Shown: positions 7,588 through 15,718 of the stretch, piece after piece
Numbering within the stretch: position 1 is the first letter of the stretch
Layout of the letters: each line of letters begins with the position of its first letter
Source of the DNA: Nitrospina sp.
Lineage (GTDB): Bacteria > Nitrospinota > Nitrospinia > Nitrospinales > Nitrospinaceae
Assembly (NCBI GenBank): GCA_004357435.1
Contig: SMVS01000043.1
Location: 1 to 43,823 of the forward strand
Length of the DNA stretch: 43,823 nt
Direction of reading: 5' to 3'
Position numbers and translations under genes: made by a program
Notes under the pieces: model-generated
What the model was told of the DNA's origin: nothing
Databases searched by the model: none
What the model saw: the letters and a program-made list of their open reading frames with translations, nothing else

Positions 7588-8040
7588 TTACTTCAAAGTC
7601 GGATGATAATCACCACACATCGCATTGGAAACCAGGTTTTCTTTCATGAAGCCTTTGCGATTTTGGTTCATTTGTTTGCGATAGACACCATCAGAATTAT
7701 CGCCCTGGCAATCGCCATCAACTAAACCGCGCACTTCAGCTTCCTCAACGGTCCTGGCAGCTTTCCAGGATGAGGAATGTTGCGAGGAACCATATTGTTG
7801 ATCCGTGTTGATTGCGGATACACTACTTCTGGATATATGGGCCCGGGAAGCCCGATTCACTGCATCGGTCAAGGATCGCGCATGAGCGCCTCTTTGAACC
7901 ACGGTCTGACCCACACCCATCACGCTTTGATCCTGCTGGGCATATGAACCGGGGAGCAACTCATCGGCTGACGCAGAAGACACGCCAAAGGCCAAAGCCG
8001 CTACGAAACACATTGCCAATACTAATGCTTTCTTATTCAT
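7588..8040 (-). CDS. small secreted Ser/Gln/Arg-rich protein
   Basis: A 150-aa protein with a textbook signal peptide (MNKKALVLAMCFVAALAFGV, cleavage after SASA near residue 26). The mature region of about 124 residues is rich in Ser, Gln, Arg and Ala, poor in hydrophobic residues, and carries two Cys (DGDCQGD and NAMCGDYHP) that could form one disulfide. I know no family for it. The strong GGGGAG ribosome site 6 bases upstream and the perfect intrinsic terminator downstream indicate a single-gene, well-expressed transcript. A TATAGT sequence upstream could be a -10 element, but no good -35 accompanies it. Its job, perhaps as a periplasmic or surface component, is not deducible. Confidence 0.75.
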   Translation of the reverse strand: MNKKALVLAMCFVAALAFGVSSASADELLPGSYAQQDQSVMGVGQTVVQRGAHARSLTDAVNRASRAHISRSSVSAINTDQQYGSSQHSSSWKAARTVEEAEVRGLVDGDCQGDNSDGVYRKQMNQNRKGFMKENLVSNAMCGDYHPTLK

Positions 8041-8098
8041 CTTAGTCTCCCCATTGAAAGATTAAACTAAATTGAACTATAAAAAACAAAAATCCGTT

Positions 8099-8383
8099 AT
8101 GGATTCGAATGAACGCTTTGAATGTAAGTCAGCACGCAACCTTGACCGCACCGTTGCAAAAACCGCTAAGAGAATCCTTATGAAATCAGCAGGTTTTAAT
8201 AAACCTCAAGCAGGTGATCAGGCCCAAAATCTATATTCTTACGGACCATTTGTCAATAGAAAAAAACCGCTTTCGAGCTGTATTTCAATTGAACTGGTTA
8301 CCCGGCACCAGATTTACTGTAATCTCCTTAAAAACAATGGAGTCAAATTCTTATTCTTCTTGAGTTTAGAGAAGTCACAATAG
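8099..8383 (+). CDS. possible small ORF, unsupported
   Basis: Within the 477-base stretch between the secreted-protein gene and DUF2203 there is one open frame of 94 codons from ATG 8099 (a TTG at 8072 would extend it). The translation is basic, with three Cys and a hydrophobic tail (FLFFLSLEK), and resembles no family I know. There is no Shine-Dalgarno before either start, although codon choice is not absurd. The rest of the stretch (8041-8098 and 8384-8517) shows no clear structure. I list it so that the gap is not read as examined and empty; it may be non-coding. Confidence 0.22.
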   Translation: MDSNERFECKSARNLDRTVAKTAKRILMKSAGFNKPQAGDQAQNLYSYGPFVNRKKPLSSCISIELVTRHQIYCNLLKNNGVKFLFFLSLEKSQ

Positions 8384-8517
8384 GCGGAGTTTCAGCCTTG
8401 GGCGACGGTTGAATAAAGCATTTTAGAAAATTGTTATGGGAATTTGATAGACTTGACATAACGCCGGGCCGGCTTTCCGGTTTGGGTTCAATAACACTGG
8501 GAAAATATTCAGCTTAT

Positions 8518-8895
8518 ATGACAAAAAAATACTTTACCGTGGCGGAAGCCAATGCCCTGATTCCCGATTTGATGGAATGCGTTCCACGTTTGCAATCCCT
8601 TTATTCCAGCATGATGACTCAATTCCCTGACATGAAACAAGTGCGGGAGAAAGTAAACTTAAATAGTGGGAGTCCGCAGGGCGCAGAATACTTGCGGGTG
8701 GCGTTGACCGCTAACGAAGTCGTCAAACACTTTGAAGATATGGGATGTGTCTTGAAGGGGATTGAAAATGGCTTGGTAGATTTTCCAGCCATGCGGGAAG
8801 GGAAGGAAGTGCTTCTTTGCTGGAAAATGCCTGAAAAAGAAATCCTCTTCTGGCACGATCTGAACTCAGGGTTTACTGGCCGTCAGCCCATTTGA
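8518..8895 (+). CDS. DUF2203 family protein
   Basis: A 125-aa protein that begins KKYFTVAEANALIPDLMECVPRLQ, the hallmark start of the DUF2203 family (YFT..EAN.L.P.L). It continues with helices and ends with LVDFPAMREGKEVLLCWKM and WHDLNSGFTGRQPI, which also fits (the family ends with a FPA...G..V.LCW segment followed by H.L..G..GR.PI). Members are small, helical, cytoplasmic proteins with no assigned role. The ATG at 8518 gives the canonical family start; the same frame stays open to 8431, but that extension adds an unrelated sequence. It converges on the HisN-like gene with a 31-base gap. Confidence 0.85.
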   Translation: MTKKYFTVAEANALIPDLMECVPRLQSLYSSMMTQFPDMKQVREKVNLNSGSPQGAEYLRVALTANEVVKHFEDMGCVLKGIENGLVDFPAMREGKEVLLCWKMPEKEILFWHDLNSGFTGRQPI

Positions 8896-8926
8896 CGAGC
8901 CTATCGGTGGCTTGCTTGACAGACTT

Positions 8927-9703
8927 TTATTTTCCCCGAGCGATCAATTGTTGCAGGCGTTTGACCAGCTTTGGATTGCCCGCCAGAGCGGTGCCCTCTT
9001 GGATACTGCCTTTTTTCCCTGAAAAATTTGCAAACGCGCCTCCGGCTTCTTCCACCAGAATTTTACAGGGTGCGTAATCCCATATGTAGGCTAGCGGATC
9101 GACCATAGCGTCCACCGCGCCGCGGACGGCCATCAAGTGACCGAAGGCGTCGGGATAAGTTCTGACCAGTTCCGCCTGTTGGTGTAGGTTTTGTACCAGG
9201 CCCAAGCGTTTTGTTTTCCGAAAACAATAGACATCCGCGATTCCCAGGGTGGCCCCTTGCAAAGTTTCGTGGGAAGAGACCTGCAAGCGTGAATTGCCGC
9301 AAAACGCGCCTTGGCCTTTGACAGCCCAGGCGGTTTCCTGCAATGCCGGCAGACAAATGATTCCCATGACCGGTTCTCCGTGACGCAACAGGGAAATGAG
9401 GGTGGCAAATAATGGCAGTCCCTGGATAAAAGACCGGGTGCCGTCTATGGGGTCTACCGTCCATACCCATTCCCGTTCCGCGTGCTCTTCACCAAACTCC
9501 TCGCCAATAATCCCATGGTCTGGGAACTCACGGGTGATGCACTTGCGCAGGTACTCTTCGGCTGTTCGGTCGGCCAGCGTCACCGGGCTCCGGTCGGCTT
9601 TGAGTTCTACCGCAATCCCCGACCGGAATGACTTCATGATTCCCCGGGTGGTGGGTTTCAACCATCTCAGGGCTGCGTCTTTGGCCTGCAGTAAATCCTT
9701 CAT
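8927..9703 (-). CDS. hisN: inositol-monophosphatase-family phosphatase, probably histidinol-phosphatase
   Basis: A 258-aa Mg2+-dependent phosphomonoesterase. The metal-binding motifs are intact: Glu68 in GEEFGEE, Asp84 and Asp87 in WTVDPIDGTRSF, and Asp209 in IWDYAPCKILVEEAGG. The DPIDGTRSFIQGLPLFATL form, with Arg after DGT and a following GLP segment, is typical of HisN-type histidinol-phosphatases rather than of inositol monophosphatases (DGTxNF). It would therefore carry out the penultimate step of histidine synthesis. AAGGAA lies 5 bases before the ATG. No other his gene is nearby, which is usual for hisN. A general inositol-phosphate or sugar-phosphate phosphatase remains possible. Confidence 0.87.
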   Translation of the reverse strand: MKDLLQAKDAALRWLKPTTRGIMKSFRSGIAVELKADRSPVTLADRTAEEYLRKCITREFPDHGIIGEEFGEEHAEREWVWTVDPIDGTRSFIQGLPLFATLISLLRHGEPVMGIICLPALQETAWAVKGQGAFCGNSRLQVSSHETLQGATLGIADVYCFRKTKRLGLVQNLHQQAELVRTYPDAFGHLMAVRGAVDAMVDPLAYIWDYAPCKILVEEAGGAFANFSGKKGSIQEGTALAGNPKLVKRLQQLIARGK

Positions 9704-9873
9704 GAATTCCTTAAATCAATTTGGGCGATTGAACGGGCTGGCCGCCGGCGTTGCTCACGCCCGTTTATTATTTCCAATCCGGAAAAATAAATTGCTTTTA
9801 TATCACGGTAAACTATAATCTTTTTTCACTTTAATCCAAAAAAAATGTCTCACTCTTCTTACCCTTCTCATCC

Positions 9874-10773
9874 ATGAAAAACAAACAATTGGTTTTTGGC
9901 GTAATTTTCTGCTTTTTCATTGCGATGCTGTTTCTTCTGGTGATTGTCTGGGAAATCAAGAAGTCGATTGATTTCGATGAAAGAATGCGCTCCATTCAGG
10001 AAGACACCAAACAAATCACAATTGATGACAACCGTGATTTTAGTATTTACGAAACATTCACCGGGGACGATGCCCGAGAAATGATTTTAGTGCCGGAAGG
10101 CGTGTTCACGCGTGGCTCCAGCTCCGGAGGTTTTGATGAGAAGCCTCAGCAGGAAATTTATCTTGACGCCTTTTATGTTGATAAATATGAGGTCAGCGTA
10201 GAGGATTACAACCAGTTTCGCCGCGCCGCAAACTACATCGAACCTTCCGTTCCATTTTTCCAGGGGGATCACAATATTTTGAAAACGCCCAATTTCCCGG
10301 TGGTCGGGGTTTCCTGGTACGACGCGGTCAATTACTGCACCTGGGCCGGGAAGCGACTGTTGACGGAGGCGGAGTGGGAGAAAGCCGCCCGGGGAACCCA
10401 TGGCCTGACTTATCCCTGGGGCAACAGTTTTCTCCCCAAGAGGGCCAATATTGCGGGCACTGCCGATGAATACAAGTACATGTCTCCTGTAGGAAGTTTC
10501 CCCATGGGGCGCAGTGTTTATGGCGTGTATGATATGGCTGGCAATGCCTCAGAATGGGTTGAGGACTGGTACGATCAGTTTTCTTATAAAAATTCTGCCA
10601 TGATCAATCCCATCGGGGTGGAGACAAGCAAAAACCACGTGTTCCGGGGTGGCTCCTGGGATGCTCGTAAGGTGGATGCCCGGACCGCCAAGCGGTTTGC
10701 CGCCTCGCCCGGACGCAAAGACAGCATTGTCGGATTTCGATGCGGGTTGTCGGCCAAACCCACCTCCGGTTGA
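9874..10773 (+). CDS. membrane-anchored formylglycine-generating-enzyme-fold protein (SUMF1 domain)
   Basis: A 299-aa protein with one N-terminal membrane helix (about residues 7-27, signal anchor) and a periplasmic FGE-sulfatase (SUMF1) domain from about 68 to 295. Domain signatures are MILVPEGVFTRG, YVDKYEVSVEDYNQF, FPVVGVSWYDAVNYCTWAGK, RLLTEAEWEKAARG, YGVYDMAGNASEWVEDWY and VFRGGSWDARK. The two copper-binding Cys of true formylglycine-generating enzymes are absent: only one Cys remains, in the final GFRCG. It is thus most likely a non-catalytic or differently acting member. A related lipoprotein lies at 38164. The next gene follows after 30 bases on the same strand. Confidence 0.87.
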   Translation: MKNKQLVFGVIFCFFIAMLFLLVIVWEIKKSIDFDERMRSIQEDTKQITIDDNRDFSIYETFTGDDAREMILVPEGVFTRGSSSGGFDEKPQQEIYLDAFYVDKYEVSVEDYNQFRRAANYIEPSVPFFQGDHNILKTPNFPVVGVSWYDAVNYCTWAGKRLLTEAEWEKAARGTHGLTYPWGNSFLPKRANIAGTADEYKYMSPVGSFPMGRSVYGVYDMAGNASEWVEDWYDQFSYKNSAMINPIGVETSKNHVFRGGSWDARKVDARTAKRFAASPGRKDSIVGFRCGLSAKPTSG

Positions 10774-10803
10774 TCGCGCTGGAGCCTCACTTCATGGTCT
10801 CCC

Positions 10804-13620
10804 TTGAATCTTTCCCGCTATAAATTCTGGATTTTACTGTTCTTTTTCGCCTCCGGCTCAACGGGATTGATTTACGAGGTGGTGTGGACTCGCCTGCTAA
10901 CTCTGGTCATGGGCAATACCCATTACTCCATTGCCACCGTTCTCACCACGTTCATGGCGGGTTTGGCCTTGGGCAGTTATTGGGGAGGACGCTGGATCGA
11001 CCGCCAGGGCAACCCCCTGATGATTTATGCCTTTCTGGAAGCGCTCATTGGGATTTATTGTTTCCTGATCCCGCACCTCATAGATTTGGCTCTGCCCCTG
11101 TTCAAGTGGATTTACATCAATTTCCAGGATTCGTACACCGCGGCAAGTTTTCTCAGGTTTTTGATTTGCGCCGGGATACTTATTCTCCCGGCATCTTTAA
11201 TGGGCGCCACTCTGCCGATCATGGGAAAGTTTGTGACCCGCGATTCGGAAAGGATCGGCCGGGAAGTGGGGACTCTCTATGCGGTCAATACCCTGGGTGC
11301 TGTGGTGGGCGCCTTCGTCAGCGCTTTTGTGTTGATGCGTCTTTTGGGGATTCAAGCGACTATTTGGGTGGCGGCAGGTCTCAATCTCGCCATCGCTTTT
11401 ACCATCATTCTATTTTTTAGAAGCCCCTGGTCTGACCGGCAAGGGGTTGCCTCGGAAGACGCCGCCACCACAAGGCCCTTGAGCGGCATGGAAAAAGCCG
11501 TTCTGATGGTGTTCGGTTTTTCCGGTGTGACCGCTCTGGTTTACCAGGTGGCCTGGAACCGGATATTTTCCCTCCTGTTGGGCTCCTCAGTCTACGCGTT
11601 CAGCTTGATCCTCACGGCCTTCATCTTGGGCCTGGCCTTGGGGACTCTCACTTTTTCGCGATGGTGCAACCGGTTCAGGGACTTGCTGAAAGTCTTTGGG
11701 TTGTTGCAATTGGGCATTGGACTGTCCGCTCTCATCGCAGTGCCATTTTTCAGCTCCATCCCGCTGGTCAACCGCTGGGTCTATTTAAACTGGGGGCTGG
11801 GATTTTCATCGATCCAATGGGCCAACTTTTTGATCATCTTCACGCTGATTTTTATCCCGACCTTTTTAATGGGGGGGCAATTCCCGGTGGTCATCAAACT
11901 GGTGGCCCACCGCCTGTCTTCCCTGGGACGGCATGTGGGCACGGCCTACGCCTGCAATACGATCGGGACCATCTTCGGTTCCTTTATCGGGGGGTTTCTG
12001 TTGATTCCCTGGCTGGGCGTTCAGAAGACTATTATTGCCGCTATTTTGGTCAATGCGGTGCTGGGCATTTTTTTACTTGTGAAATCAAAGAGCCTGTCGA
12101 TTCAGGCTAAATACTACGTCCTGCCCGGTGTGCTGCTGCTTTTCGTATTCTGCGCCCGTGGGATGGCGCCGTGGGACAAGGCGGTGATTTCCAGTGGGTC
12201 TTTCATGCCTTACCGCATTGCGGATTTGGCCGGGGCGTTGTCGCGGGAAAATAAATTATTGTTTTACAAGGAAGGCATCCACACCACGGTGACGACCGAG
12301 TTGGCGGTGACCGGCAACATATTTCTTCGCGTCAACGGTAAAACAGATGCCTCCCTGGCCATGGACATGCGCACTCAACTGCTGTCCGGTTACCTGCCGA
12401 TGTTTTTTCATGACGATCCAAAATCGGTTCTGGTGGTGGGGCAGGGCAGTGGGGTGACATTAGGAGCGGTGGAGCAGTTTCCGGTGCGGGAGATCGATCT
12501 GGTGGAAATTTCGCCAGCGGTCATTGAAGGGAGCCGCTTCTTTTCACCGTTCAACCACCAGGCGTTGGACGACTCCAGAGTGCGTTTGATTTTGGAGGAT
12601 GGGCGCCATCACCTGACCCACAGCGATAAAAAATACGACGTCATCATATCCGAACCATCCAACCCCTGGATATCGGGCGTCGGCGCTTTGTTCACCGTGG
12701 AATTTTATCAAAAAGTAAAATCCCGTTTGAATCCTGGCGGGATCGTGTGCATCTGGGCACACACCAACATGTCGCCAGAGAGTTTTAAGTCGATCGCCAA
12801 AGCGTTTCATTCGGTGTTTCCTTTTGTCACCCTTTGGGAATCCGTAGTGGGGGATGATTATTTGCTGATCGGTTCTACTCAGCCTTATTACCTGCCCTAT
12901 GAAAAAGTGGACCGATATTTACGCAATTCAGTCGGAGGCGAGGATTTAAAACGATTGGGGATTGGCAGTGTCCGCGACCTGATGGGCCTCATGATGATGG
13001 ATCAGAGCCGGCTGAAAAAATTTATTGAGGGGGCCCCCATACATACGGATGACAATTCGCTGTTGGAATTTGGCGCGCCGGAATACATCTACAAGGATGA
13101 GCGGCATATCATTGTCCGGCAACTCACGCCTTTCTTTAAGTCCTCTCCTGAATTTTTAAAGTTCAGCGAATTGGAAGAGGGCGCGCGTGACCGCGTTAGA
13201 AAAGATATCGCCTCTCTGGAGCGTACCGAAACCCAGGTGAAGGAAATCAAACGCAATGCTCGCATTGACCAATTTCTTGACCAGGCGGTGGCGGCTGTGG
13301 AGCGTGGCGCTTATGAAAGTGCCGTTCAATTGTATTTGAAAATTTTGCGGGGTGAACCGCGACATGTTCTCACCCATCTCAATCTGGGAAATGTTTTTGT
13401 GGCGGTTCAGGAATATGAAAAAGCGGAGCGGGAGTATCGGATAACCTTGGAGATCAATCCCTATTATTATTTTGGAGCGGTATCCCTGGCGCGGCTGTAC
13501 CTCCAAACCGGCAAGCCGGAGCGGGCTGAAGCGGTTCTGAAAAAAATGTCCACCTGGTTTCCCGGTGATTCAACTCTCGTGCAATTATTAAAACGGACCC
13601 AGAGGGGAAAGCCATCCTAG
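10804..13620 (+). CDS. MFS-like / spermidine synthase-like / TPR fusion protein
   Basis: A 938-aa polytopic membrane protein. Residues 1-200 and 230-450 form two halves of about six helices each, starting FASGSTGLIYEVVWTRLL and FGFSGVTALVYQVAWNRIF; the two starts are clearly duplicated. Residues about 460-690 are a spermidine-synthase-like Rossmann domain: VVGQGSG, DLVEISP, EDGRHHL and ISEPSNPWISG. The acidic residue that starts the substrate loop is Glu here, as is common in membrane-fused members. The last 120 residues contain TPR units (VLTHLNLGNVFVAVQEYEKAEREY). The TTG start at 10804 gives the canonical beginning but has only a weak ribosome site. The polyamine or other substrate is unknown. 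The neighbours are an anchored SUMF1 protein and an anchored TPR protein. Confidence 0.9.
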   Translation: MNLSRYKFWILLFFFASGSTGLIYEVVWTRLLTLVMGNTHYSIATVLTTFMAGLALGSYWGGRWIDRQGNPLMIYAFLEALIGIYCFLIPHLIDLALPLFKWIYINFQDSYTAASFLRFLICAGILILPASLMGATLPIMGKFVTRDSERIGREVGTLYAVNTLGAVVGAFVSAFVLMRLLGIQATIWVAAGLNLAIAFTIILFFRSPWSDRQGVASEDAATTRPLSGMEKAVLMVFGFSGVTALVYQVAWNRIFSLLLGSSVYAFSLILTAFILGLALGTLTFSRWCNRFRDLLKVFGLLQLGIGLSALIAVPFFSSIPLVNRWVYLNWGLGFSSIQWANFLIIFTLIFIPTFLMGGQFPVVIKLVAHRLSSLGRHVGTAYACNTIGTIFGSFIGGFLLIPWLGVQKTIIAAILVNAVLGIFLLVKSKSLSIQAKYYVLPGVLLLFVFCARGMAPWDKAVISSGSFMPYRIADLAGALSRENKLLFYKEGIHTTVTTELAVTGNIFLRVNGKTDASLAMDMRTQLLSGYLPMFFHDDPKSVLVVGQGSGVTLGAVEQFPVREIDLVEISPAVIEGSRFFSPFNHQALDDSRVRLILEDGRHHLTHSDKKYDVIISEPSNPWISGVGALFTVEFYQKVKSRLNPGGIVCIWAHTNMSPESFKSIAKAFHSVFPFVTLWESVVGDDYLLIGSTQPYYLPYEKVDRYLRNSVGGEDLKRLGIGSVRDLMGLMMMDQSRLKKFIEGAPIHTDDNSLLEFGAPEYIYKDERHIIVRQLTPFFKSSPEFLKFSELEEGARDRVRKDIASLERTETQVKEIKRNARIDQFLDQAVAAVERGAYESAVQLYLKILRGEPRHVLTHLNLGNVFVAVQEYEKAEREYRITLEINPYYYFGAVSLARLYLQTGKPERAEAVLKKMSTWFPGDSTLVQLLKRTQRGKPS

Positions 13621-13726
13621 ATTCTAATTTTGACTAAAAGAAATTTTGATACCGAAAGATGAGTTCTGTATACTTCTCATTTGCATTTAAGCCATTTATT
13701 ACTCATCCCCTGAAAAAAGCTGATTC

Positions 13727-14470
13727 ATGCCAAAATCGATAAAAATTCTTTGGGCCGTTTGCGCCGTGTTGGTCCTTTTTACATTTTTTTATATGTCCCT
13801 GCAAAATCAAATGAAGGCCGCCCAAAAGCGTGATCTGGAGAATCGTGCCGAGAACCTCCAAAAATATGAGGCAAAGAAAGCCCGGTTTGAAGCCAAAATA
13901 CAGACGGCGGAGATGATTTCCGAGATCAAAGAATTGAATGCCTCGGGGCGTTATATGGATGCCGCCGTCGTGGCTCAAAAAACGGTTGAACTGGACCCAC
14001 AGAATTCACGAGCCTTCACATGGTGGGGAATTTCCCTGGTTAAAATGGGCAAGAAGGCTGAAGCCGTGGAAAAATTTATTCATTCCGCGCGATTGGATCC
14101 GAACCACGCCAAGACTTATATTTATTGGGGATTGACCCTGGCCATTGAAGAAAAATATCAGGACGCCATTGATAAATATGAAAATGCCCTTCTGCTGGAA
14201 CCGGAGAACAGCGATATTTATACCTATTGGGGCGGCGCTCTGGTGAAGCAAGGGAAATATGATGAGGCGATCGCCAAACTGAAAGAAGCGCTGAATTTTA
14301 ATTCCAATAATGAATTGGCCTACGGTCTCCTGGTGGATTCCCAATATCATACGGGAAATTACTCTAAAGCCTGGCAGACCGTGGCCCGGGCCCGCAAGCA
14401 GAAAGTCATCATTGCGGAAGCCTCGTTACAGCGGTTGGCTTCTGCGAGTCCAGAATCCGCTAGCCGTTGA
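13727..14470 (+). CDS. membrane-anchored TPR protein
   Basis: A 247-aa protein with an N-terminal signal anchor (ILWAVCAVLVLFTFFYM, about residues 7-23), a charged coiled-coil-like segment (residues 30-70, rich in Lys, Glu and Ala) and about four tetratricopeptide repeats from residue 70 to 220. The repeats are unusually regular and share the phrase YWG (FTWWGISLVKMGKKAEAV, YIYWGLTLAIEEKYQDAI, YTYWGGALVKQGKYDEAI). TPR domains bind partner proteins, so this is probably a periplasmic scaffold. The gap of 106 bases after the MFS/spermidine-synthase gene and the same direction suggest a functional group. Partners are unknown. Confidence 0.85.
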   Translation: MPKSIKILWAVCAVLVLFTFFYMSLQNQMKAAQKRDLENRAENLQKYEAKKARFEAKIQTAEMISEIKELNASGRYMDAAVVAQKTVELDPQNSRAFTWWGISLVKMGKKAEAVEKFIHSARLDPNHAKTYIYWGLTLAIEEKYQDAIDKYENALLLEPENSDIYTYWGGALVKQGKYDEAIAKLKEALNFNSNNELAYGLLVDSQYHTGNYSKAWQTVARARKQKVIIAEASLQRLASASPESASR

Positions 14471-14571
14471 ACGGGTTCACCCCTTTTGATATATTGAGAA
14501 AGTACCTTTAGCCTTCCACTCAACGGGGCACTGATCTGCCCAGCCGGATTTCCTTTTACGAGATATTTTTC

Positions 14572-15555
14572 ATGCTCAAGCTCACCCTAAAATCAGGTTC
14601 CTTAATTCGGGTGGGGTTTTTCCTGATCTTCTCCGTGATTTTTTTTACGTTCCCCGCCAACCCCCTTTGGGCTCAGCTGGATCCTGATGACGCAATAAAC
14701 TCCCCTGATGAAATCCCCGTGTATTGGACGGTCGTCCATCATGAGACCGTGATGGTGGAGGATATTGTGGTTTCACAGGTGGCACCGGTCCTTCAATCCG
14801 TACCCGCCTTGGACATTGAAGAGACGGCCTTGCCTTTGGAGGGGCAAGACTTGGAAGGTTCTGATGCGTTGCCAGAAGAATCGGCGGATCCCTTTGACGA
14901 CGACCCGTTTGAGGAAGATCCGTTTGCGGCGGAAGAAGTGGTGATTCCGTCGATTGCTGATCCTTTCCAGGGATTCAACCGGGCCGTGTACGGCGTCAAC
15001 GATGGTATCTATGAATATTTCATGAGGCCGGTGGCGGAAACCTATCGGGGAGTGGTCAACGAGGATTTTCGAATGGCCATTAGGAATATTTTTAACAACG
15101 CTTTGATTCCAACGAAGTTTTTGAGCTCCCTGGTTCAGGGGAAATGGGATAAAGCCGGCCGCGTGATCAGCCGCGGGCTGATCAATATAATATTTGGGGT
15201 GGGAGGCGCTTTGGATGTCGCTGGCCAGGAATACGGCATCGAAGATGTCGATGAAGATTTCGCGCAAGCTCTTGGCTTCCACGGAATTCCTTCAGGACCG
15301 TATATCGTCTTGCCATTATTAGGACCTTCTTCGGTGCGGCACACAGTGGGGCGGGCGGTGGACATGGTTTTGAATCCTCTTTTTTTCTTTTCTCCCGGGT
15401 TTTGGGAAAGCGCTGCTATGACTGGCGGCAACATGATCAATGGCGTCACCTTTTACATCGACGATATTAAAGCCCTTAAAGAGGGCGCGATCGACCCTTA
15501 CGAAAGTATTCAGGATTTTTATCACCAAAGACGCGAAATCCTGATCCAGAATTGA
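14572..15555 (+). CDS. mlaA: MlaA (VacJ)-family phospholipid transport protein
   Basis: A 327-aa exported protein. The signal peptide (VGFFLIFSVIFFTFPANPLWA) ends with an LWA/Q signal-peptidase-I type site; no lipobox Cys is visible, although the E. coli protein is a lipoprotein. Residues about 126-320 form the MlaA domain: ADPFQGFNRAVYGVND, FNNALIPTKFLSSLVQGKWDKA, RGLINIIFGVGGALDVA, FHGIPSGPYIVLPLLGPSSVR and DPYESIQDFYHQRRE. MlaA removes misplaced phospholipid from the outer membrane. Between signal and domain lies an acidic linker of about 90 residues with the triplet DPF repeated at 106, 111, 116 and 130. The partner genes mlaBCDEF are not in the window. Confidence 0.9.
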   Translation: MLKLTLKSGSLIRVGFFLIFSVIFFTFPANPLWAQLDPDDAINSPDEIPVYWTVVHHETVMVEDIVVSQVAPVLQSVPALDIEETALPLEGQDLEGSDALPEESADPFDDDPFEEDPFAAEEVVIPSIADPFQGFNRAVYGVNDGIYEYFMRPVAETYRGVVNEDFRMAIRNIFNNALIPTKFLSSLVQGKWDKAGRVISRGLINIIFGVGGALDVAGQEYGIEDVDEDFAQALGFHGIPSGPYIVLPLLGPSSVRHTVGRAVDMVLNPLFFFSPGFWESAAMTGGNMINGVTFYIDDIKALKEGAIDPYESIQDFYHQRREILIQN

Positions 15556-15718
15556 TGTTCGCTGGTCCCCCCGGCAAGACTGGCAACCGCCCGCCACCCC
15601 AAAATTTTGCGAAATTATAGGTTTTGAATTAAAATCTCCTTTCATCTTTTATATTATAGTCATTAACGACCCTTGGTTGTGCCAGCCCATGGGGAGTTTT
15701 ATTCAATTAAATTTGTTT

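Noticed and set aside
9732..9765. AACGGGC/GCCCGTT inverted repeat as a terminator
   Set aside because: The loop is 20 bases and the sequence lies upstream of the gene at 9874 with no plus-strand gene ending nearby; there is no clean T run.
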